From Ornithinimicrobium cavernae (GTDB lineage: Bacteria > Actinomycetota > Actinomycetes > Actinomycetales > Dermatophilaceae), in the NCBI RefSeq assembly GCF_003121625.1, contig NZ_QDDJ01000001.1, positions 124,001 to 188,000 of the forward strand: a stretch of 64,000 nt of DNA, read 5' to 3'. Positions 1 to 8,140 of the stretch are shown here, piece by piece. Position 1 is the stretch's first letter, and each line of letters starts with the position of its first letter. The notes below the pieces were generated by a model. That model made no database searches. It was given only the letters and a program-made list of their open reading frames with translations, and had not been told where the DNA came from. The position numbers and the translations under genes are program-made.

Positions 1-786
1 GAGTGTGACCAGCGCCTGGGTGCCGGAGAGGGTGTCCAGCACGCCAGGAGCACCACCCGGTGCGCCCGCCCCCGCGAGGGACCCCACCAGCGACCCGGCG
101 GCCGTCCCGGGGAGCACCGTCGTCAGCGACTCCACCCAGTCCAGGAGCCCACCGACGCCCCGGAGCAGGTTCTCCACGACCAGGGACCAGACCAGGCCGA
201 GCCCGACGGCGAGCGCCGGCCCCCTGGCCAGCGTGCCGAGCAGGTAGCCGAACAGGGCCCACATGAGCAGCACGAGGAAGGCGGTGCCCGCGCCGCGGCC
301 CAGGTCGGTGACCGTGGGCAGCGCCACGTCCACGCCCTCGACCAGCGCGATGCCGGTGGAGATCCCCAGCCCCACCACCACCGAGGCCACGACCGTCACC
401 GCGACCACGACCGCCAGCGAGAGCAGCGAGCCCAGCGTGACGGCGCTCCGGGAGGGCCCCTGCGTGAGGATCGTCTTCCAGCTGCCCCAGCCGTAACCGC
501 TGGAGGCCGCCATCGCACCGAGCACCATCATCAGGGCACCACCGAACATCGGCGTCCCACTGGTGATCGTCTCCGGCAGGTTGGCCGGGAGGACGGACTC
601 CAGCAGCGCCGCATCGGCCATCCCGTCGGTCGCGAAGCTGCCGTTGCCCGACCGGTAGGCCACGTAGTTGAAGACGTAGCCGAACAGGACCAGCAGGACG
701 AGCCACGCGCCGCCGGTCACCCAGGCCGCGGGCCACTTCCGCACCCGCAGCAGGTCCGCACGGGGGCTGGCCACCATCGTCGTCAT
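1..786 (-). CDS. ABC-2 type exporter permease, C-terminus cut by window edge
   Basis: Membrane subunit of an ABC exporter; only the N-terminal ~262 residues are in the window and the frame runs off position 1. After a short cytoplasmic N-terminus there is a hydrophobic segment around residues 23-43, a polar extracellular stretch, then several more hydrophobic helices rich in Val, Ala, Leu and Gly, the usual ABC-2 layout. The ATG at 786 overlaps the stop of the upstream ATPase gene (ATGA) and has an AAGGAG-type ribosome site inside that gene, so the two are translationally coupled. The substrate cannot be read from sequence. The divergent two-component system suggests stress- or antibiotic-responsive export (inference). 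Confidence 0.8.
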   Translation of the reverse strand, partial: MTTMVASPRADLLRVRKWPAAWVTGGAWLVLLVLFGYVFNYVAYRSGNGSFATDGMADAALLESVLPANLPETITSGTPMFGGALMMVLGAMAASSGYGWGSWKTILTQGPSRSAVTLGSLLSLAVVVAVTVVASVVVGLGISTGIALVEGVDVALPTVTDLGRGAGTAFLVLLMWALFGYLLGTLARGPALAVGLGLVWSLVVENLLRGVGGLLDWVESLTTVLPGTAAGSLVGSLAGAGAPGGAPGVLDTLSGTQALVTL

Positions 787-1703
787 GACACCTTCTCCTT
801 CCGGGCGGGCGTGCCGCCGTTGGTCGTCATCTCGAAGAACACGTCCTCCAGGGACCGGTCGCCGTGGCGCACCGAGTGCACGTCGAGCCCCTGCTCCACC
901 AGGGCGCGCACCAGCTGCGGCGCCCGGTCCGGGGGCAGCGGCACGAGCAGCTCGCCGTGCTCCACCCGGACCTCGTCCCCCGCGACCCGGCGGGCGACGG
1001 CCAGGGCCTCCTCGGTGGGCTCGGCGTGCACCCGCAGGGTCGCCGTGCCCAGGAGGTCGGCCACCGTCGACTCGCGCAGCAGCCGCCCCTCGTTGATGAC
1101 CCCGACGCGGTGGCAGATCTCCTGCACCTCCGCGAGCAGGTGGGAGGAGAGCAGCACGGTCTGCCCGGCGCGGGCCAGGTCGACGACGAGGGACCGCATG
1201 CTGGCCATGCCGGCCGGGTCGAGCCCGTTCGTCGGCTCGTCCAGCACGATCAGCTCGGGCTCCCCCATCAGGGCAGCGGCCACGCCGAGGCGTTGCTTCA
1301 TGCCGAGGGAGTAGGAGCGGAAGGCGTCGCCACCGCGGGCGCTCAGCTCGACCCGCTCGAGCGCGTCGTCCACCACCGTGTCGGGCAGGCGCCGGTAGCG
1401 GCTCAGGACCCGCAGGTTGTCCCGTCCGGACAGGTAGGGCATGAACCCTGGCCCCTCGACGAGCGCACCGACCCGTGCGGTCACCGCGGGCGCCCCGGCC
1501 GCGCCACCGAGCACGGTGGCGGTGCCACTGGTCGGCCGGATCAGCCCCAGCAGCATCCGCAGGGTGGTCGTCTTGCCCGCACCGTTGGGGCCGAGGAAGC
1601 CATAGACCTCGCCCCGTCGCACCGTCAGATCCACCTGGTCGACGGCGAGCCGTGAGCCGTACCTCTTGGTGAGGCCGGCCGTCTCCACTACGAGTTCGTT
1701 CAT
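783..1703 (-). CDS. ABC exporter ATP-binding protein
   Basis: ATPase subunit, about 306 aa. Walker A GPNGAGKTT lies near residues 38-46, the signature is the variant YSLGMKQRL, and Walker B is LIVLDEPTNGLD followed by the H-loop SSHLL. The short C-terminal extension after the nucleotide-binding domain is typical of DrrA/BcrA-like exporters of drugs or peptides. The start is uncertain: ATG 1703 has GGAGG only 2 nt upstream, so the in-frame GTG at 1712 is an alternative. Much longer upstream readings have no homology-like sequence and run across the divergent promoter region. The gene pairs with the permease and is divergent from a histidine kinase gene, an arrangement seen in peptide-antibiotic resistance modules. 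Confidence 0.9.
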   Translation of the reverse strand: MNELVVETAGLTKRYGSRLAVDQVDLTVRRGEVYGFLGPNGAGKTTTLRMLLGLIRPTSGTATVLGGAAGAPAVTARVGALVEGPGFMPYLSGRDNLRVLSRYRRLPDTVVDDALERVELSARGGDAFRSYSLGMKQRLGVAAALMGEPELIVLDEPTNGLDPAGMASMRSLVVDLARAGQTVLLSSHLLAEVQEICHRVGVINEGRLLRESTVADLLGTATLRVHAEPTEEALAVARRVAGDEVRVEHGELLVPLPPDRAPQLVRALVEQGLDVHSVRHGDRSLEDVFFEMTTNGGTPARKEKVS

Positions 1704-1759
1704 GTCCTCCACGGTCCACCCCCACCCGGGGTGAGGTCGTCCGCCCGGGTGCGTGACCG

Positions 1760-1781
1760 GCATACGCAGGATGACGTATGC
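1760..1781. promoter_or_regulatory. 22-bp dyad between ABC exporter and two-component genes
   Basis: GCATACG, 8 nt, then CGTATGC form a perfect inverted repeat in the divergent intergenic region. LuxR-type response regulators of the LiaR/VraR class bind dyads of this size, so this is a candidate operator for the regulator encoded at 3084-3758 (inference). A possible -10 element TAGAGT for the kinase gene lies near 1823. Confidence 0.5.
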
Positions 1782-1884
1782 GGAGTGCGCGGCTGCGCGG
1801 ACGAGGTGCACCTGGCGCGGGCCTAGAGTCGGAGGACCGGGCAGGAACCCTGCCCCCGACCGAGGTGAGGAGGGCTCTGCCCGG

Positions 1885-3087
1885 ATGCGCATCCGCCCCA
1901 AGGACCTGCTGTGGGTGCTGCCCCTGACCCTGTTCACCGGGGTGGGCACCATCTTCTCCAGCGCGCTGCCCGAGGGCGGCTGGCGCGGGGCGCGCTCACG
2001 GCAGGGTGACCCGGGCGGGCCCTGGGGTGGTGAGACTCCCTTCCCCGACCTGCTCGACGCCGGGCTCCTGCTCGCTGTGGCCATCGCGGTCGTCGCGTCC
2101 CTGGTGCAGCTGGGGGCGCGGTCCCGGCCGGGGACCACGCTGCTGGTGACCGGCGGCCTCGTCGGTGCCTACCTCGCGCTGGGCTTCCACGACGGCCCGA
2201 TCTATCTGGTGCTCGTGGTGAGCTCGTTCGTGAGCGCGTGCCATGCGCCACTGCGCACCTGGGCACGCTGCGTCACCGCCGCCCTCCTCGCCGTCCTGGC
2301 CGGCCTGGTCGTGCGTGACCTGGTGGGCTCCTCGGACGGAGGGACGCTGTCGGCACTCTGGCAGGCCTCCGGCACCGTGGGCCTCACCCTGGCGGCCGGG
2401 CTGCTCGGTGGCCTGCTGCGCAACCGGCGCCAGGCGGCCCGGGAGCGTGCCCGGCACGCGGCCACGGCGGAGCAGCTCCGCACGGCCCAGGAGCTGCACG
2501 ACGGTGTGGGGCACGGGCTCGCCGTGATCGCCATGCAGTCGGGTGTCGCGCTGCACCTGCTCGACCGGGACCCCGTGGCCGCCCGCGCGGCCCTCGAGGC
2601 GATCCGGGACACCAGCCGCGAGTCACTGGGGTCACTGCGCGTGGAGCTGTCCCGGCTGTCCGGCCAGGAGGCCCCCCGGCGACCCCGGCCCGGGCTGGCC
2701 GACCTGGCCACCCTGGTGGGCCGGGTCGAGGCGGCGGGCGTCGCCGTGGCGGTGCACGACGAGTCACCCTCCGACGTCCCCGAGCAGATCGGGGCGGCGA
2801 TCTACGCCATCGCCCAGGAGGCGCTGACGAACGTGCTGCGGCACTCCGGTGCGCAACGCGTCCAGGTGGCGCTCACCCCGGAGGACGGCACGCTCCGGCT
2901 CGTCGTGCGGGATGACGGGAGCGGCCCGACCGGGCAGGATGACAGCGTGGGAGACGACGGTCGGCGCGGCATGGGGCTGGCCGGCATGCACGACCGCGCG
3001 GCCGCCCTGGGCGGCACCCTCTCGGCCGGTCCACGTCCGGGCGGCGGCTTCGAGGTGGTCGCCGTGCTGCCGCTGAGGCACCCGTGA
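1885..3087 (+). CDS. Sensor histidine kinase, NarL-partner (HisKA_3) family
   Basis: Membrane histidine kinase of 400 aa. The N-terminal ~190 residues carry several hydrophobic helices with little extracellular sequence, suggesting membrane or intramembrane sensing. The HisKA_3 box contains ELHDGVGHGL with the phosphoacceptor at about His205. The HATPase_c domain follows, with N-box AQEALTNVLRHSGA near residue 311 and a G-box around GRRGMGLAGM. Upstream in-frame starts exist, but ATG 1885 directly precedes the first membrane helix. The stop overlaps the response regulator start (GTGA). The cognate target is probably the divergent ABC exporter. Confidence 0.9.
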   Translation: MRIRPKDLLWVLPLTLFTGVGTIFSSALPEGGWRGARSRQGDPGGPWGGETPFPDLLDAGLLLAVAIAVVASLVQLGARSRPGTTLLVTGGLVGAYLALGFHDGPIYLVLVVSSFVSACHAPLRTWARCVTAALLAVLAGLVVRDLVGSSDGGTLSALWQASGTVGLTLAAGLLGGLLRNRRQAARERARHAATAEQLRTAQELHDGVGHGLAVIAMQSGVALHLLDRDPVAARAALEAIRDTSRESLGSLRVELSRLSGQEAPRRPRPGLADLATLVGRVEAAGVAVAVHDESPSDVPEQIGAAIYAIAQEALTNVLRHSGAQRVQVALTPEDGTLRLVVRDDGSGPTGQDDSVGDDGRRGMGLAGMHDRAAALGGTLSAGPRPGGGFEVVAVLPLRHP

Positions 3088-3758
3088 TCAGGGTCGCGCT
3101 GGTGGACGACCAGGCCCTGGTGCGGGTCGGGCTGGCCACCCTGATCGGCAGCGAGGACAGCCTGGAGCTGGTGGGTGAGGCCGAGGACGGCCGCAGCGGC
3201 CTGGCCATGATCCGCAGGACCAGGCCGGACGTGGTGCTCTGCGACATCCGGATGCCGGTCCTGGACGGGTTGGGGCTCCTGGCTGAGGTCTCGGGCGACC
3301 CCGCGCTGGCCGACGTGCGCGTGGTGATGCTGACGACCTTCGAGCTGGACGACTACGTCTTCGAGGCCCTGCGGCTGGGTGCCAGCGGGTTCCTGCTCAA
3401 GGACGCCGAACCCACGGCCCTGCTTGATGCGGTGCGCGTCGTCGCCGAGGGCGGTTCGCTGCTCGCCCCGTCGGTGACCCGCCGGGTCATCGAGCACTTC
3501 GCTGCCACCGCACGGTCCGCCCGGGTCCACCCGGAGCTGCACCGCCTCACCCAGCGGGAGCGGGAGATGGTCGCCTGGGTCGGCACCGGCCGGTCCAACC
3601 AGGAGATCGCCGAGCTGCTGGTCGTCAGCCCGGACACGGTGCGCACCCACGTGTCCCGCGCGATGGTCAAGCTGCACGCCCGGGACCGGGCCCAGCTGGT
3701 CGTCTTCGCGATCGAGTCCGGGTTGACCGCGCCCGACCCGCCGGGCGGCGCGTCCTGA
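3084..3758 (+). CDS. NarL/FixJ-family response regulator
   Basis: 224 aa with a GTG start that overlaps the kinase stop codon. The receiver domain has acidic residues D8/D9, phosphoacceptor Asp54 in LCDIRMP and the conserved Lys of LLKDAEP. The C-terminal LuxR-type helix-turn-helix is recognisable in LTQREREMVAWVGTGRSNQE and TVRTHVSRAM. It is the partner of the kinase encoded just upstream and should act as a DNA-binding dimer. The dyad at 1760-1781 is the most obvious candidate target in view. Confidence 0.93.
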   Translation: MIRVALVDDQALVRVGLATLIGSEDSLELVGEAEDGRSGLAMIRRTRPDVVLCDIRMPVLDGLGLLAEVSGDPALADVRVVMLTTFELDDYVFEALRLGASGFLLKDAEPTALLDAVRVVAEGGSLLAPSVTRRVIEHFAATARSARVHPELHRLTQREREMVAWVGTGRSNQEIAELLVVSPDTVRTHVSRAMVKLHARDRAQLVVFAIESGLTAPDPPGGAS

Positions 3759-3800
3759 GGGGAGTGGCGCACCGTCCCCGGGCCGTGCCAGCATCGCCGG

Positions 3801-4200
3801 ATGAGCACCCGGTGGACCCTCGGCTGTGATGCGCGTGACCCGCACCTGCTCGCGGCGTTCTGGGCGCCGGCCCTCGGCTACGTGCCCGAGCCCGGCTACG
3901 ACGACCCCGACGGTGCCTCGATCATCGATCCGGACGGCACCGGCCCGGCCATCTCCTGGTTGCGGGTGGAGGAGTCGAAGTCGGCCAAGAACCGCGTGCA
4001 GATCGACATCCGGGTCGCCGGTGAGCCGCCCTGGGACTGGGCCGAGCGCGCGGGTCTGATCCGGTCGCGGGTCGAGGAGCTGGTCGCCGCAGGCGCCACT
4101 GCGGTGCGCGAGGAGAACTACGCGGACGACACCGGCCGGGAGGTCCTGGGGCACGTGGTCATGCTGGACCCCCGAGGGCAACGAGTTCTGCGTGGCGTGA
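3801..4200 (+). pseudogene. VOC-family (glyoxalase-like) protein gene with a frameshift near its end
   Basis: The reading frame begins with MSTRWTLGCDARDP and shows the betaalpha-fold signature of small VOC proteins (LAAFWAPALGY, IDPDGTGPAISW). Near the end, VVMLDP is followed in frame by RGQRVLRG, whereas shifting one base at the run of five C residues (4169-4173) gives EGNEFCVA and a stop at 4198-4200, exactly the usual VOC ending. The unshifted frame instead runs on to 4298 through the tandem repeat. I infer one inserted C, either a real mutation or a sequencing error. Enzyme activity, if any, is unknown. Confidence 0.75.
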
Positions 4201-4241
4201 GAGAGCGGTCGCGGGTGCGGGTGCGCTCGGAGGACGGTGTG

Positions 4242-4329
4242 CCGCGACCACTGAGTGGTCCAGCCGCGATCACTGAGTGGTCCAGCCGCGATCACTGAGT
4301 GGTCCAGCCGCCGTCACTGAGCGGTCCAG
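4242..4329. repeat. 22-bp tandem repeat, four copies, overlapping the end of bdh
   Basis: Four head-to-tail 22-bp units start at 4242, 4264, 4286 and 4308, with the core CACTGAGTGGTCCAGCCG. The last unit is the real 3' end of the neighbouring dehydrogenase gene (codons GGWTAQ plus stop, read on the minus strand). The other units look like duplications of that gene end that grew toward the VOC gene. Confidence 0.9.
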
Positions 4330-5051
4330 CCGCCGTCCATCGTGTGGGAGGTGCCGGTCACCATGCCTGCGTCATCGGACATCAGGAAGGCCGCCAGGGC
4401 CGCGACCTCGTCGGGCTCGCACATCCGCTTGATGGCCGAGCGCGTCAGCATGACCTTCTCGATGACCTCGTCCTCCGGGATCCCGTGCGTCGCCGCCTGA
4501 TCAGCGATCTGCTTCTCCACCAATGGAGTCCGCACGTAGCCCGGGTTGATGCAGTTCGACGTCACCCCGTGCGCTGCCCCCTCCAGCGCCGCCACCTTCG
4601 ACAGCCCCTCCAGGCCGTGCTTGGCCGTCACGTAGGCCACCTTGAACTCCGAGGCCCGCAAACCGTGCGCCGACGAGACGTTGATGATCCGCCCCCACCC
4701 CTGCGCATACATGTGCGGCAGCGCGGCCCGCACCAGCAGGAAGGGCGACTCGACCATCACCCGCTGGATCAGCCGGAAGTCCTCCGGGTCGAGCTCCTGG
4801 ATCGGCGCCACCCGCTGGATGCCGGCATTGTTCACCAGCACGTCGCACTCCAGCCGCAGCGCCTCCAGCGCCACCGTGTCCGCCAGGTCGACGTGCCACG
4901 CCTCACCGCCGAGCTCGGCGGCCACCCGGTCGGCGCCGGCCCGGTCGCGGTCGGCGACCACGACCCGGTGCCCGTCCCGGGCGCTGCGTCGCGCGATGGC
5001 CTCCCCGATCCCGCTGGCACCACCGGTGACCAGCACCGTCCGCATCGTCAT
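4314..5051 (-). CDS. bdhA: 3-hydroxybutyrate dehydrogenase (SDR family)
   Basis: NAD-dependent oxidation of 3-hydroxybutyrate to acetoacetate, 245 aa, cytoplasmic. It has the classical short-chain dehydrogenase motifs: TGGASGIG at 9-16, NNAG at 74-77, Ser in NVSSAHG near 126, and Y140xxxK144. The C-terminal half (SNCINPGYVRTPLV and the end GTSHTMDGGWTAQ) is that of beta-hydroxybutyrate dehydrogenases rather than generic SDRs. ATG 5051 has GAGGAG about 8 nt upstream; a longer reading lacks such a site. It is divergent from the Liv-type transporter operon, so the two may share a control region and a metabolic theme. Exact substrate is inferred. Confidence 0.85.
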   Translation of the reverse strand: MTMRTVLVTGGASGIGEAIARRSARDGHRVVVADRDRAGADRVAAELGGEAWHVDLADTVALEALRLECDVLVNNAGIQRVAPIQELDPEDFRLIQRVMVESPFLLVRAALPHMYAQGWGRIINVSSAHGLRASEFKVAYVTAKHGLEGLSKVAALEGAAHGVTSNCINPGYVRTPLVEKQIADQAATHGIPEDEVIEKVMLTRSAIKRMCEPDEVAALAAFLMSDDAGMVTGTSHTMDGGWTAQ

Positions 5052-5167
5052 CGTGCACTCCTCGTCATCACCGGACCGGTCGGCTGCGACACCGTCGGTG
5101 CACATCCGTCTCGCCGCATCCTGCGTGGGCTCCGGTCCGAAGTCGATGTGCCCATGCACCATGGCCG

Positions 5168-5195
5168 ATCACATATTTATGTGATGTCACCACAT
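5168..5195. promoter_or_regulatory. Palindromes between bdhA and the liv operon
   Basis: ATCACATA-TT-TATGTGAT (5168-5185) is a perfect 18-bp palindrome in an AT-rich patch of an otherwise GC-rich divergent region. A second dyad, ATGTG-N7-CACAT (5179-5195), overlaps it. The position upstream of both genes fits a shared operator. The binding protein is unknown; the PucR-type regulator at 10192-12066 is one candidate. Confidence 0.6.
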
Positions 5196-5231
5196 GGGTT
5201 GCCGTCGGTCGGGCACCTAGGTTGTGGAGCC

Positions 5232-6035
5232 ATGAACGCTGCCGACCACGACGCCGCCCCGGCGCAGGAGCACGCCACCGGACGCACCGTGGCTCTCTCT
5301 GCCAGGGGCCTGAGCAAGGACTTCCGGGGCTTCCGTGCCGTGCGCAACGTCGACCTGGACGTCGTCGAGGGTGAGGTCCACGCACTGGTCGGCCCCAACG
5401 GTGCCGGCAAGACCACACTCTTCAACCTGCTCACCGGCTACCTCAAGCCGACCGAGGGCACCATCACGGTGCACGGCAAGGACATCACCGGCAGGGAGCC
5501 CGAGCAGATCGCCCACGAGGGTGTCGCCCGCTCCTTCCAGATCACCAGCCTGTTCGACAACCTGACCCCCCGCGAGCACGTCGAGCTGGGCCTCCAGGGC
5601 ATGGCCGGCGGTGGCCTGCGGTTCTGGCGTTCCGACAAGCGGTTGCTGCAGTACCGCGAGCGCGCGGACGAGCTGATCGCCGAGGTCGGCCTCTCCGCCC
5701 TGGCCGACCGCCCGGCCGGTGAGCTCGCCTACGGCCAGAAGCGGGCCCTGGAGATGGCTCTGGTCATCTCCCTCGATCCCAAGGTGCTCCTGCTCGACGA
5801 ACCCACCGCCGGCATGGGGCGGGAGGACGTCAACCGCACCATCGAGCTGGTCAGACAGATCGCCGTCGGCCGCACGGTCGTCTTCGTGGACCACAACATG
5901 CACGTGGTGGGCTCCCTGGCCCACCACGTCACCGTGCTCATGGCCGGCGAGGTGCTGGCCCAGGGCACCTACGACACCGTCCGCACCGACAGCCGCGTCA
6001 TCAGCGCCTACCTGGGGGAGGAGAGCCGTGCTTGA
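5232..6035 (+). CDS. livG: Branched-chain amino-acid-type ABC transporter ATPase (LivG-like)
   Basis: One of two ATPases of a HAAT/Liv-type importer, 267 aa. Walker A is GPNGAGKTT near residues 53-61, the signature is the variant AYGQKRALE, and Walker B is VLLLDEPTAGM with a following DHNM H-loop. The insert with RSFQITSLFDNLT is the LivG-type Q-loop region. ATG 5232 has GGAG directly upstream and a TAGGTT -10-like hexamer only 8 nt upstream, so the transcript may be nearly leaderless. It heads the order livG-livF-livK-livH-livM and overlaps livF by 8 nt. Confidence 0.93.
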   Translation: MNAADHDAAPAQEHATGRTVALSARGLSKDFRGFRAVRNVDLDVVEGEVHALVGPNGAGKTTLFNLLTGYLKPTEGTITVHGKDITGREPEQIAHEGVARSFQITSLFDNLTPREHVELGLQGMAGGGLRFWRSDKRLLQYRERADELIAEVGLSALADRPAGELAYGQKRALEMALVISLDPKVLLLDEPTAGMGREDVNRTIELVRQIAVGRTVVFVDHNMHVVGSLAHHVTVLMAGEVLAQGTYDTVRTDSRVISAYLGEESRA

Positions 6036-6723
6036 GATCCGTGGACTGCAGGCGTTCTACGGGGAGGCCCAGGCGCTGCACGGCATCGACCTCACTGTCC
6101 GGGAGGGTGAGGTCGTCACGCTGGTGGGCCGCAACGGCGCCGGCAAGACCACCCTGCTCCGGTCGATCATCGGACTGCACCCTGACGTCCGCGGCAGCAT
6201 CATGCTGAACGGCAGCGAGCTCACCACCGTCCCGACCCACCGGCGGCCGGGGCTGGGTCTGGGCTGGGTGCCGGACGACCGCGGCATCTACGCCTCCCTG
6301 AACGTCGAGGAGAACCTCACGCTCCCCACGGTGACGCACCCCGACTCCGCCTGGTCGCTGGGGCAGGTCTACGAGGCCTTCCCCGTCCTGGCCGACCGGC
6401 GCCGCGCGGCGGGGACGACCCTGTCCGGTGGCGAGCAGCAGATGCTCGCGGTCGCCCGGGTGCTCCGCACCGGTGCGCGGCTCCTGCTCCTGGACGAGCC
6501 GAGCGAGGGCCTGGCCCCCGTGATCGTGCAGCAGATCCGCGACATCCTGCTGCGTGTCAAGGAGCAGGGCACCACGGTGCTCCTCGTGGAGCAGAACGTG
6601 AAGTTCGCCTCGACGGTGGCGGACCGGCACTACGTGCTCGCCGAGGGCGCGGTCGCTGCCGACCTCGACAAGCAGGAGTTCACCGACCGTCAGGACGAGC
6701 TGCTCACCTACCTGGGCATGTAG
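6028..6723 (+). CDS. livF: Branched-chain amino-acid-type ABC transporter ATPase (LivF-like)
   Basis: Second ATPase of the importer, 231 aa, the usual LivF length. It begins LEIRGLQAFYGEAQALHG and has Walker A GRNGAGKTT, signature LSGGEQQMLAVARVL and Walker B LLLLDEPSEGL followed by VEQNV. The GTG start at 6028 sits inside the livG reading frame with GGGGGAGGAG upstream, so translation is coupled. LivF and LivG form the heterodimeric motor for the LivH/LivM channel. Confidence 0.93.
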   Translation: MLEIRGLQAFYGEAQALHGIDLTVREGEVVTLVGRNGAGKTTLLRSIIGLHPDVRGSIMLNGSELTTVPTHRRPGLGLGWVPDDRGIYASLNVEENLTLPTVTHPDSAWSLGQVYEAFPVLADRRRAAGTTLSGGEQQMLAVARVLRTGARLLLLDEPSEGLAPVIVQQIRDILLRVKEQGTTVLLVEQNVKFASTVADRHYVLAEGAVAADLDKQEFTDRQDELLTYLGM

Positions 6724-6816
6724 CCCGGCGCCACAGACCCCACCCCCACAACCGGCCAGCCCGGCCGCGCACCACCTGCCACCAGCACGGCAGCACCTCA
6801 AAGGAGAGAAGATCCC

Positions 6817-8067
6817 ATGACCAAGAAGCTCCTCACGGCGACAGCCGTGGTGTCAGCAAGTGCCCTCGTCCTGTCGGCCTGCGGCAATGCCGGCCCGGGC
6901 GGCGGCGACGAGGGCGAGCTCAGCGACGGCAAGGTCGTCATCGCGGTCCTCAACGACCAGAGCGGTGTCTACAAGGACCTGTCCGGCCCCAACTCCGTGG
7001 CGGCCGTGGAGATGGCCGTGGCCGACTACAAGGAGAAGCACGGCGACGACGTCGTCGCGACGGAGATCGAGGTGACCTCCGCGGACCACCAGAACAAGCC
7101 GGACGTCGCCAACACCAAGGCCCAGGAGCTCTACGACCGGGAGCAGGCCGACATCATCCTGGACGTGCCGACCTCCTCGGCCGCTCTGGCCGTGGCCACC
7201 CAGGCCGAGGCCAAGAAGAAGCTCTACATCAACATCGGGGCGGGCACCACCGAGCTCACCAACGACTCGTGCAACCCCTACACGTTCCACTGGGCCTACG
7301 ACACCTACATGCTGGCGAACGTGACCGGCAAGACGGTGACCGAGAACGGCGGCACCGACTGGCAGATCATCTATCCCGACTACGCGTTCGGACAGGACAT
7401 GGACAAGTCCTTCACCGACGCGGTCGAGGAGGCCGGCGGCACGATCGGCGACCACATCGCCACGCCGTTCCCGAACGACAACTTCAGCACCTTCCTGACC
7501 AAGGCCGCCGCCGAGGAGCCGAACGTCATCGGCACCATGCAGGCCGGTGGTGACCTCATCAACCTGGTCAAGCAGTACAACGAGGGCGGCTATGCAGCAC
7601 AGGGCATCGAGCTGGCCGTCGGTCTGATGTTCATCACCGACATCCACTCCCTCGGGGTCGAGGCCTTCTCCGGCGTCAACTTCGCCGAGGCGTGGTACTG
7701 GAACTTCGATGAGGAGAACCGCGCCTGGGCCGACCGCTTCCTGGAGGAGACCGGCACGCGCCCCAGCTTCGCGCACGCCGCCAACTACTCCGCGGCCCTC
7801 CAGTACCTCGAGGCCGTCCAGGAGGAGGGCACCGACGACGCCGACACCATCGTCGGCAACTTCGAGGGCAAGAAGATCAACGACGTCTTCCTCAAGAACG
7901 GTGAGATCCGCGCCGAGGACCACCGCGTCATCCACGACGTCTACCTCGCCAAGGTCAAGACGCCGGACGCTGTCGAGGAGGACTGGGACTACGAGGAGAT
8001 CGTGAGCACCATCCCGGCCGAGGACGCCTTCATGCCGCTCGAGGAGTCCACCTGCGACCTCGGCTGA
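6817..8067 (+). CDS. Substrate-binding lipoprotein of the Liv-type importer
   Basis: Extracellular receptor, 416 aa, with a lipoprotein signal peptide ending in the lipobox LSACG near residue 22, so it should be tethered to the outer face of the membrane. The mature part is a periplasmic-binding-protein type I fold (VIAVLNDQSGVYKDL, then DVPTSSAAL, IIYPDYAFGQDM). Relatives annotated as LivK or amide/urea/short-acid receptors all look like this, so the ligand is unknown. A strong AAAGGAGAG ribosome site precedes ATG. It is followed by a GC-rich hairpin (8087-8119) that separates it from the permease genes. Confidence 0.9.
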   Translation: MTKKLLTATAVVSASALVLSACGNAGPGGGDEGELSDGKVVIAVLNDQSGVYKDLSGPNSVAAVEMAVADYKEKHGDDVVATEIEVTSADHQNKPDVANTKAQELYDREQADIILDVPTSSAALAVATQAEAKKKLYINIGAGTTELTNDSCNPYTFHWAYDTYMLANVTGKTVTENGGTDWQIIYPDYAFGQDMDKSFTDAVEEAGGTIGDHIATPFPNDNFSTFLTKAAAEEPNVIGTMQAGGDLINLVKQYNEGGYAAQGIELAVGLMFITDIHSLGVEAFSGVNFAEAWYWNFDEENRAWADRFLEETGTRPSFAHAANYSAALQYLEAVQEEGTDDADTIVGNFEGKKINDVFLKNGEIRAEDHRVIHDVYLAKVKTPDAVEEDWDYEEIVSTIPAEDAFMPLEESTCDLG

Positions 8068-8086
8068 CGCCCGGTCGACGTATCGG

Positions 8087-8119
8087 GCCGGGTGCCCACC
8101 CCCGTTCCGGGCACCCGGC
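8087..8119 (+). terminator. Intercistronic hairpin between binding protein and livH
   Basis: GCCGGGTGCCC (8087-8097) and GGGCACCCGGC (8109-8119) form a perfect 11-bp stem with an 11-nt loop and no U tract. Such hairpins behind binding-protein genes often protect the upstream mRNA or attenuate permease expression. That role is inferred here. Confidence 0.65.
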
Positions 8120-8140
8120 TCCTCCGCCTGAAGGAGAGGC

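Noticed and set aside
4299-5231. N-terminal extension of LivG to 4299
   Set aside because: The extension is antisense to bdhA and lacks LivG-like sequence; ATG 5232 has a ribosome site and a promoter just upstream.
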